Below the pieces are notes generated by a model. It was not told the origin of the DNA. It saw only the letters and a list, made by a program, of their open reading frames with translations, and made no database searches. Position numbers and translations under genes: made by a program. From IMG/VR virus record IMGVR_UViG_3300031974_001640, positions 1-28,171 of that record: a stretch of 28,171 nucleotides of DNA; one strand, given 5' to 3'. The DNA is from a virus. Below are positions 22,358 through 28,171 of the stretch, in pieces; the stretch's first letter is position 1, and every line of letters begins with the position of its first letter.

Positions 22358-23897
22358 AGGTTTTTCTAATCCAGACAGACTGGCAAAACTGTGCGCTTCA
22401 TATGGTTATGAGGCGTGCGTTCTTGCCGATATCAACACTCTTTCTGGCGCTGTGAACTTTCACCAAGCCTGCAAGAAAAACGATATAAAGCCCATTTTGG
22501 GATTAGATACTGAGCAGTTCTTACTTATTGCTAAAAATAAAGATGGGTGGCTTGACCTAATCAACTACTCGTCTGAAGAACAAAACATTGACACCCTTAA
22601 AAGAATAGCCGAAAATGGAAATATTCTCTTCATCACATCAGAAGATAACGCAGCTTACAAGAAGATGTGGGGCAAGAACTACTTTCATTACAATTATGTA
22701 GATGATGCTGTGTATTATTGCACTCAAGACGAGGCAGATTTGCATAGAATCATTCTATGTTCTGGCATGAAAACAAACATTCCAAAGGTTACGGCAAAGC
22801 TGCAAAAGGGTGAAGATTTTGAGAACAAGCATTTCTTTACAAGTGAAGACTATTGTCTGAAACAGCCACGCGATGTGAGCGACGACGAGGAAATGTTTGA
22901 TGCTATTGCTGCCTGCGAAGAATATGAAATTACTGGCAAGCCGATGCTTCCAGAGTTTGATGTTCCAGAAGGTTTTGATAATGATGAATATTTAAAAGAG
23001 TTGTGTCGTCATGGCTGGAAGTCTAAGCTAGCGCCAGCCGGAAAAGTAAAAGACCCAGTTCAAAGAGATATTTATCTAGAGAGAGTCAAGAAAGAGCTTG
23101 AGGTTATCTTTAAGGCCAATCTCAGTGGTTATTTTTTGATCGTCCAAGATATTGTCAATCATGTTAAAGATCGTGGCTGGATCGCTGGTCCGGGTCGTGG
23201 CTCTGCTGCTGGCTGTTTAATATCTTATTTGGTTGGAATCACAGAAGTTGACCCAATTGAATTTGACTTACTGTTTGAGAGATTTTACAATGAGGGACGA
23301 AACACCGAGGATCATGTTTCTTTGCCTGACGTTGATATGGACGTTCCGGCTGAACATAGAGACGAAGTGATTGATTACATCAAGGAAAAGTATGGAATTG
23401 ATAAGGTCTCTCAGATGGTAACGTTTGGAAAACTACAGGGGCGAGCCGCCATCAAAGAGGTGTTGAGAATCAATGATGCTGTATCATTCTCTGAGATGAA
23501 CGCTATTACCGACAGTATTCCAGACGAAGCTAAGATTTCTGACCAGCTAGAATTAATGGACGATAAGTCTATCATTAGATGGGCTTTAGAAAATGAATCC
23601 GAGGCACTAAAAAGTTGGTGTTACTATGATGAAGAAGGAAAACTTGATGGACCGCTTTCTCACTATTTTGAGCAGGCGATTAAAATTGAAGGAACTAATA
23701 AATCCCAAGGCAAACATGCTGCTGGTGTGATTATTTCAAAACATCCTCTCGCAGAAGTTTGTCCAATGGTTAAAGACAAGAATGGCAAGATGATTGCCGC
23801 GCTTGAAATGAATGACCTAGAGGCTATGGGTCATGTCAAGTTTGATGTTCTTGGAATTGACTTGTTAAGTAAAATTATGGAAATCTGTGAGGATTAA
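22305..23897 (+). CDS. dnaE: DNA polymerase III alpha subunit, N-terminal half (PHP and palm)
   Basis: 530 aa. This chain holds the polymerase palm. GPGRGSAAG is at residues 295-303, the catalytic pair is D342/D344 in LPDVDMD, SQMVTFGKLQGRAAIKEV follows, and the third catalytic aspartate is D514 in VKFDVLG. It stops right after that helix (KIMEICED), so fingers, HhH and OB parts are absent here. They are encoded by the gene at 24803. The N-terminal PHP region is degenerate: the usual HxH near the start is replaced by residues of NCKTHFSLLKG, and TDHGN by ADINT. The ATG at 22305 overlaps the glycosyltransferase gene by 53 bases. Two non-polymerase genes separate the halves. No intein residues are seen at the break, so assembly should be non-covalent. 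Confidence 0.92.
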   Translation: MKNKNTPINCKTHFSLLKGFSNPDRLAKLCASYGYEACVLADINTLSGAVNFHQACKKNDIKPILGLDTEQFLLIAKNKDGWLDLINYSSEEQNIDTLKRIAENGNILFITSEDNAAYKKMWGKNYFHYNYVDDAVYYCTQDEADLHRIILCSGMKTNIPKVTAKLQKGEDFENKHFFTSEDYCLKQPRDVSDDEEMFDAIAACEEYEITGKPMLPEFDVPEGFDNDEYLKELCRHGWKSKLAPAGKVKDPVQRDIYLERVKKELEVIFKANLSGYFLIVQDIVNHVKDRGWIAGPGRGSAAGCLISYLVGITEVDPIEFDLLFERFYNEGRNTEDHVSLPDVDMDVPAEHRDEVIDYIKEKYGIDKVSQMVTFGKLQGRAAIKEVLRINDAVSFSEMNAITDSIPDEAKISDQLELMDDKSIIRWALENESEALKSWCYYDEEGKLDGPLSHYFEQAIKIEGTNKSQGKHAAGVIISKHPLAEVCPMVKDKNGKMIAALEMNDLEAMGHVKFDVLGIDLLSKIMEICED

Positions 23898-24113
23898 ATG
23901 AACGCTACAAGAGAAGAGTATATGTCTGTGATTTTTTCTGGTTGCAGCATTGACTATAAAGATATTACGGTGTGTAATCTAGCTAATTATTATCCAAGAT
24001 TGGCAAGATCGAATGAATATCAAGTGTGGTCTGACCGATACGGGGAACATCACTTATTTAAAAATATCGACGACGCAGTTGATAAATTTTTGGAACTGAA
24101 AAAAAGGAAGTAA
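23898..24113 (+). CDS. 71-aa unknown protein between the polymerase halves
   Basis: Not recognised. The ATG directly follows the stop of the polymerase N half, with GAGGA at 23889-23893. The protein has an N-terminal helix (ATREEYMSVIFSGC) and a C-terminal part (YQVWSDRYGEHHLFKNIDDAVDKFLELKKRK) that reads as a strand pair plus a helix, a small alpha/beta unit. No catalytic motif and no homing endonuclease motif. Its only clue is the place: it lies in the gap of the split polymerase with the proofreading exonuclease, so it could help join the subunits or be a neutral passenger. Confidence 0.65.
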   Translation: MNATREEYMSVIFSGCSIDYKDITVCNLANYYPRLARSNEYQVWSDRYGEHHLFKNIDDAVDKFLELKKRK

Positions 24114-24114
24114 T

Positions 24115-24810
24115 ATGGCGAATTATCGTGACATTATTGTGTTTGACTTTGAAACCGGTGGAGCTAACCCCTACACATGTCAGCCAACGCAGATTGCTGC
24201 CGTGGCTATTCATGCTAGGAAGCTAGAGCTACAGCCGGGAGGCGTATTTAACAGCGAGATTCGCCCGATTATCGACGACGATAAGGCAATCAAAGCGGGT
24301 GTTGCACCGCTTGAAGACGAGGCTCTGCGGATCACAAGAAAGAACAGAGACGATCTAGCAAAGGCCCCGCTACCAAAGACCGTCTGGAAGAAGTTTGCGC
24401 AATTTTGCGACAAATACAACTTCAAAAAGACTAACTACTATGCGCCAATCGCCGCAGGATACAACATCAATGGCTTTGACATGCCAATCGTTGAACGCAT
24501 GTGTCAACAATATGGCCCTACTCATGCTAAGAATGGTAGACAGGGCATTTTTAATCCAATTTTTACCATAGATGTTATGCAGCATATCTACTGCTGGTTT
24601 GAAAATAACACAGAGGTAAAGGGTTATGGCATGGATTACTTGCGCGACTATTTTGGAATGAGTCAAGCTAGTAAAGATAATGCTCACGATGCGTTGCAAG
24701 ACGTTAAGGATACCGCCAATATCATGATTAAGTTCATGAAATTGCAAAGAACATTGTTGCATAAAGTTAAATTTGAAAAGACATTTGCGAACGGGGATAT
24801 TTATGTCTAA
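24115..24810 (+). CDS. dnaQ: DEDDh 3'-5' exonuclease (DnaQ-like proofreading subunit)
   Basis: 231 aa. It removes misincorporated nucleotides. Exo I is VFDFETGG (D11, E13), Exo II is AAGYNINGFDMPIVERM (D122) and Exo III is NAHDALQDVKDT (H191, D196), which makes it the DEDDh class of DnaQ/epsilon and PolC exonucleases. AAGGA at 24104-24108 sets the start. It lies between the two polymerase halves and overlaps the second half by 8 bases, so the three polymerase-related chains are translated together. It is close in size to cellular epsilon but has no clear C-terminal alpha-binding tail beyond about residue 205. This fits the degenerate PHP domain of the polymerase. Binding to the polymerase is inferred from arrangement. 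Confidence 0.9.
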   Translation: MANYRDIIVFDFETGGANPYTCQPTQIAAVAIHARKLELQPGGVFNSEIRPIIDDDKAIKAGVAPLEDEALRITRKNRDDLAKAPLPKTVWKKFAQFCDKYNFKKTNYYAPIAAGYNINGFDMPIVERMCQQYGPTHAKNGRQGIFNPIFTIDVMQHIYCWFENNTEVKGYGMDYLRDYFGMSQASKDNAHDALQDVKDTANIMIKFMKLQRTLLHKVKFEKTFANGDIYV

Positions 24811-26344
24811 TTTTGACATTAATAATTTTGAAGACGAAGAAGTTTGGGATTTGATTTGCGAAGGGCGCACAAAAGGTGTCTTTCAACTTGAATCTAGCCT
24901 CGGTAAACACTGGGCTAAAGAAGTAAAACCCAGAAGCATTAGCGAATTGGCGGCTCTTATTTCTCTGATTCGCCCCGGCTGTTTAAAGGCTTATACTGAT
25001 GGTAAGTCTATGACGCAGCACTATGCAGATAGAAAGAAGGGGATGGACCCTGTTGACTATCCAGATGACTCTCTGGAGCCAATCTTAAAAGAAACCTATG
25101 GGGTTTTGGTATACCAAGAGCAGAGCATGAAGATCGCCCAGCAACTAGCTGGGTTTGATCTTAAAGAAGCAGACTCACTTCGTAAGGCTATTGGTAAAAA
25201 GAAGGCTGGACTCATGGAAGAAATGAAACAGGTCTTCATGGATGGCGCAGAAAAGCAGGGTATCATCAAGAAAGAGGTAGCGGGTGAGATTTTCTCATGG
25301 ATCGAGAAGTCTAACCGCTACGCTTTCAATAAGAGCCACGCCGTTTCGTATGCTATTGATGCGTATTGGAGCGCATATTGCAAGTGTCATAGACTAGAAA
25401 AGTTCTATGTAAGCTACATGAATCGTTCCGACAGGAAGCCAAAGCCTGAGATCGAACTCAAGCAGCTTATTATGGATGCTAAAATGGCTGGCCTAGATAC
25501 TTATCCACCAAGACTTAATCACATGCATACAAATTTTATCCATGAAAATGGTAAGATTTATTTTGGTATGCGTCACATTAAGAATGTAGGCACTAAAGAG
25601 TGTGACAAGATCGAAGAGATTAAGAAAACAGAAGATATTACTACTTATACTTGGCTAGACTGTCTTGTTAAAATTATTCATAAGGGCAAAATCAATAAGC
25701 GTGCAGCAATCGCCATGATTTCTGTTGGCGCTTTTAACGGCAAGAACAACAGAGAGTCTCGCCAGAAAATGCTTTATGAATACGATAGCTGGAATAATCT
25801 TTCTGCAAGAGAAAAAGATGCTATTGCTGAAAATTACAAAAGCTCCCTAGCTTTGTCACAGTGTGTCGAGCTTCTGCCTGACTGGGTAAAGATTAACTCG
25901 CGGCGAGCAACCGCGATAGAGGATATCAAACAGTCTCTCATTTCACCATTTTATAGCCTAGATGACGACCCCGTTTCTATTGCAGACTATGAAATCAAGC
26001 TGATGGGGTGCGCTTTGACTTGTAGTAAGGCAGATTCTGTAAATATTTCCACAAATATGTGCAAAGATGTGTCCTTGGGTACTATAAGAGGTAAAGTAAA
26101 TCTTTCTGTAATGATCAACTCTATACGTACTTATAAAACTAAGAAGGGTAAAAACCCCGGCCAAGAAATGGCTTTTTTGTGTGTTGAAGATGCGAGCGGT
26201 GAACTAGATTCCGTTACAATTTTTCCCGACGCTTTTGCGAAATATAAAGATTTATTGATAGAAAGAAACACCGTCTTCTTAGATGGCGAGGTTTCCAAGC
26301 GAGATAAAAACTCGATTGTTGTAAATAAAATTATACAAGTTTGA
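24803..26344 (+). CDS. dnaE: DNA polymerase III alpha subunit, C-terminal half (fingers, HhH, OB)
   Basis: 513 aa. It begins with a short leader (SNFDINNFEDEEVWDLICE) and then VFQLES, the motif that in intact alpha subunits follows the palm after about 50 residues. LIRPGCLKAY, TYGVLVYQEQSMKIAQ, LRKAIGKKK and YAFNKSHAVSYA (173-184) are the fingers signatures. HhH-like sequence follows, then an OB-fold at about residues 415-513 (VNLSVMINSIRTYKTKKG..., LDGEVSKRD). The chain stops after the OB-fold, so the tau-binding tail of cellular alpha is missing, and I see no clear beta-clamp motif. The ATG at 24803 overlaps the exonuclease stop by 8 bases; an upstream in-frame start would lie deep inside that gene. 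With the 22305 product the two add up to about 1043 aa, close to an intact enzyme. Confidence 0.92.
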   Translation: MSNFDINNFEDEEVWDLICEGRTKGVFQLESSLGKHWAKEVKPRSISELAALISLIRPGCLKAYTDGKSMTQHYADRKKGMDPVDYPDDSLEPILKETYGVLVYQEQSMKIAQQLAGFDLKEADSLRKAIGKKKAGLMEEMKQVFMDGAEKQGIIKKEVAGEIFSWIEKSNRYAFNKSHAVSYAIDAYWSAYCKCHRLEKFYVSYMNRSDRKPKPEIELKQLIMDAKMAGLDTYPPRLNHMHTNFIHENGKIYFGMRHIKNVGTKECDKIEEIKKTEDITTYTWLDCLVKIIHKGKINKRAAIAMISVGAFNGKNNRESRQKMLYEYDSWNNLSAREKDAIAENYKSSLALSQCVELLPDWVKINSRRATAIEDIKQSLISPFYSLDDDPVSIADYEIKLMGCALTCSKADSVNISTNMCKDVSLGTIRGKVNLSVMINSIRTYKTKKGKNPGQEMAFLCVEDASGELDSVTIFPDAFAKYKDLLIERNTVFLDGEVSKRDKNSIVVNKIIQV

Positions 26345-26355
26345 AAAGGATTATT

Positions 26356-26682
26356 ATGAATAATTGCTCTTTTTTAGGCAAGCTCAAGGAGCCTGTCTAT
26401 TCTACTAAATCTAATGATGTTGACCTAGTTAATTTTGTTCTCGAAGTTGAAGAATATAGAAAAAATAAATCAGGTCAAAAAACCAGAAGAACAGAAAATC
26501 TAAACTTTGAAGCGTGGCATACAGCCGCAATCACTATCAAAGAGAAACTTCAAGTTAACGACCTGATCCTTGTAGAGTGTACGGCGAGAAGCAATAGAGA
26601 CGATAATGACTTCTGTTATTTCAGAGTTAATAGTTTTAAAATTTTTAACAAAGAACGCTACTCAACCGAATCGGATAACTAA
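26356..26682 (+). CDS. ssb: single-stranded DNA-binding protein
   Basis: 108 aa. It coats single-stranded DNA at the fork and during recombination. The sequence follows the bacterial SSB OB-fold: SFLGKLKEPVYSTKSN for strand 1, VNFVLEVEEYRKN for strand 2, NLNFEAWHTAAITIKEKLQV for the WgktAe-like segment, DLILVECTARS for the next strand and a closing FRVNSFKIF. The ATG at 26356 has AAGGA at 26346-26350; a TTG 15 bases upstream is in frame but lacks a site. It has no long flexible acidic tail (it ends KERYSTESDN), so partner binding through a tail is weaker than in cellular SSB, though Glu and Asp do occur at the end. It directly follows the polymerase genes. Confidence 0.85.
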   Translation: MNNCSFLGKLKEPVYSTKSNDVDLVNFVLEVEEYRKNKSGQKTRRTENLNFEAWHTAAITIKEKLQVNDLILVECTARSNRDDNDFCYFRVNSFKIFNKERYSTESDN

Positions 26683-28171
26683 TGAGAAAGAAGAAAATAT
26701 TGTTTGTTTCTGAGGCTTCTTGGCTTAGTACAGGATATTCTGTCTATACAAAAGAGGTGCTTAGTAGATTAAACCAAGTTGACGAATTCGAGGTTGCTGA
26801 ACTATCTTGTTATGCAGACAGGAGTGACCAGAGAGCCAAGAATGTTCCTTGGAAATGCTATCCTAATAAACCCCTACAGGATGATCCATCTTATCAGCTA
26901 TATAAGGGTAATCCAGTAGCTCAATTTGGAGATTTGTCGTTTAATCATGTCGCGCTTGATTTTCAGCCCGATATCGTGATGGATATTCGCGACTGGTGGA
27001 TGATTGAGTTTGAGCAGCGCTCGCCATACCGTGATTTTTTTCATTGGGCAATTATGCCAACGGTAGACGCTGAACCGCAAAATCCGCAGTGGATTAATAC
27101 ATATAATTCTGCTGAATCTGTATTTGCTTATTCAGAATTTGGTCGAGACACAATGATGCGTCAATGTGACAACATTGAATTTGTAGACGTTGCGTCCCCT
27201 GCGGCAAGCGCGAACTTTGCACCAGTAGCAGACAAGCGTAAGCATAAAGAAGAAATGGGGCTTTCTCCAGATAGTGTTATTTTTGGCACTGTCATGAGAA
27301 ATCAAAAGCGAAAGCTATACCCCGACCTTCTAGCTTCGTTTAAAAAAATACTAGACAGATCAGAACAAAACAATGTTTATCTTTATTGTCATACTTACTA
27401 TCCAGATGTGGGATGGGAGCTTCCACAGCTAATCCAAGAAAATGGGTTGGCTAGTAGGGTTCTGATGACTTACAAATGTAAAAACTGCAACAATATTTCT
27501 GTTGACTTTTTTCAGAATTCTGTTCAGGTTTGTAACAAATGTAAAAGTTTTACAAATCAGGTGGTCGGAATCAATAATCCTATTGACGAAGTAAGTCTTT
27601 CCAAAATCTACAATTTGTTTGATGTATATGTACAATATGCCAACAGTGAAGGTTTTGGTATGCCCCAGCTAGAAGCCGCGCACTGTGGTCTTCCTGTTAT
27701 TTCTACTTATTATTCCGCCATGCAATCTGTGATTGACAATATTGACGGATACGGTATCACGCCGCTGTCGTACTATAGCGAATGTGAAACTGGATGCAAT
27801 AGAGCCGTACCAGACAACGAAGCATTTGTTTCTCTGGCTTTTGATATGCTAAAATCACATAAAGAAAATCCAAACTTCTTTATTGAACAAGGAGAAAGAA
27901 TTAGGCAGAATGCAGTGTCCCACTATACTTGGGATAAAGCGGCTGACGCTTGGGCTAAACGATTCCATCAAGTAGAACTTAGAGATACTGCGGAAACGTG
28001 GCTGTCTCCACCAGACATCAAGCAACCAAAACAGGGGTTCCCAAAAGGCTTAAATAATCCAATAGATATTACTAACTATATTTTCCATCATGTATTATGT
28101 AAACCTCAATGGATCGGCAATCACATTTGGAAAAGAATGTTAAAAGACTTGACATTTGGATTTAAGTGTGA
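26682..28171 (+). CDS. GT-B glycosyltransferase with an inserted zinc ribbon (cut by window end)
   Basis: The reading frame opens at an ATG overlapping the ssb stop by one base (TAATG) and runs 496 codons to the window edge without a stop. The N-terminal part starts KKKILFVSEASWLSTGYS, a GT4-style donor/acceptor domain opening. The C-terminal domain begins near LSPDSVIFGTVMRNQKRKLYP, and E323-x7-E331 in EGFGMPQLEAAHCGLPVI is the GT-B nucleotide-sugar motif. Between them is a Cys4 zinc ribbon, C266-x2-C269 and C284-x2-C287, which is not normal for this family. The end of the protein is missing from the window. Sugar and acceptor are unknown. Its place after ssb ties it to the replication operon by location only. 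Confidence 0.85.
   Translation, partial: MRKKKILFVSEASWLSTGYSVYTKEVLSRLNQVDEFEVAELSCYADRSDQRAKNVPWKCYPNKPLQDDPSYQLYKGNPVAQFGDLSFNHVALDFQPDIVMDIRDWWMIEFEQRSPYRDFFHWAIMPTVDAEPQNPQWINTYNSAESVFAYSEFGRDTMMRQCDNIEFVDVASPAASANFAPVADKRKHKEEMGLSPDSVIFGTVMRNQKRKLYPDLLASFKKILDRSEQNNVYLYCHTYYPDVGWELPQLIQENGLASRVLMTYKCKNCNNISVDFFQNSVQVCNKCKSFTNQVVGINNPIDEVSLSKIYNLFDVYVQYANSEGFGMPQLEAAHCGLPVISTYYSAMQSVIDNIDGYGITPLSYYSECETGCNRAVPDNEAFVSLAFDMLKSHKENPNFFIEQGERIRQNAVSHYTWDKAADAWAKRFHQVELRDTAETWLSPPDIKQPKQGFPKGLNNPIDITNYIFHHVLCKPQWIGNHIWKRMLKDLTFGFKC

Noticed and set aside
23880-24830. Intron or intein explaining the split polymerase
   Set aside because: The gap holds two full genes with their own ribosome binding sites, neither a homing endonuclease. 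The N chain ends in a plain stop without intein Cys/HN motifs, and the C chain has its own ATG.

Overview
The window looks like a piece of a large tailed dsDNA bacteriophage (Caudoviricetes) genome. I find 34 genes (32 complete, one cut at each edge), all on the + strand. They are packed with 1-62 base overlaps, and the longest gap is 38 bases (12678-12715). There are no tRNAs, rRNAs, CRISPR arrays, insertion sequences, integrase or obvious host genes. No stretch over 300 bases lacks a gene, and I see no convincing promoter or terminator. Most genes start at AAGGA/GGAG-type ribosome binding sites, so the host uses ordinary Shine-Dalgarno initiation. The host cannot be named from this sequence. 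A B12-dependent ribonucleotide reductase implies the infected cell has adenosylcobalamin.

Layout. (1) 1-1390: the end of a Glu-Pro-rich protein, then three small proteins with one predicted membrane helix each and a 60-aa acidic protein. (2) 1424-11344: a class II ribonucleotide reductase, a cysteine-rich unknown, two adjacent genes made of five copies of a ~320-aa beta-helix module (probable fibre or spike proteins), dUTPase, and a beta-rich probable tail-tube or other virion protein. (3) 11356-14880: PhoH-like ATPase, FkbM-type methyltransferase, an FmdB-type zinc ribbon protein and five small conserved unknowns. (4) 14867-26682: recombination and replication. This holds a RecA/UvsX recombinase, a Vsr/PD-(D/E)XK-like nuclease, a small helical protein that could be a recombination mediator, a zinc ribbon protein, DnaB-type helicase, DnaG-type primase, dNMP kinase, Cas4/RecB-like Fe-S nuclease, an exostosin-like glycosyltransferase, a bacterial-type DNA polymerase III alpha subunit split into two genes, and an SSB. 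(5) 26682-end: a GT-B glycosyltransferase carrying an inserted zinc ribbon.

The most interesting feature is the polymerase. The alpha subunit is broken exactly between the palm (all three catalytic aspartates on the N half) and the fingers/HhH/OB part (C half). The 905-base gap holds a DEDDh proofreading exonuclease and a 71-aa unknown. The PHP domain of the N half has lost recognisable metal ligands, which fits proofreading done by the separate exonuclease. There is no intein or intron signature, so the two chains probably assemble non-covalently. Together the genes supply dNTPs (RNR, dUTPase, dNMP kinase), open and prime DNA (helicase, primase), copy and proofread it (split Pol III plus exonuclease, SSB) and recombine it (RecA, nucleases). 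The glycosyltransferases and methyltransferase scattered in this block raise the question of DNA or virion sugar modification.
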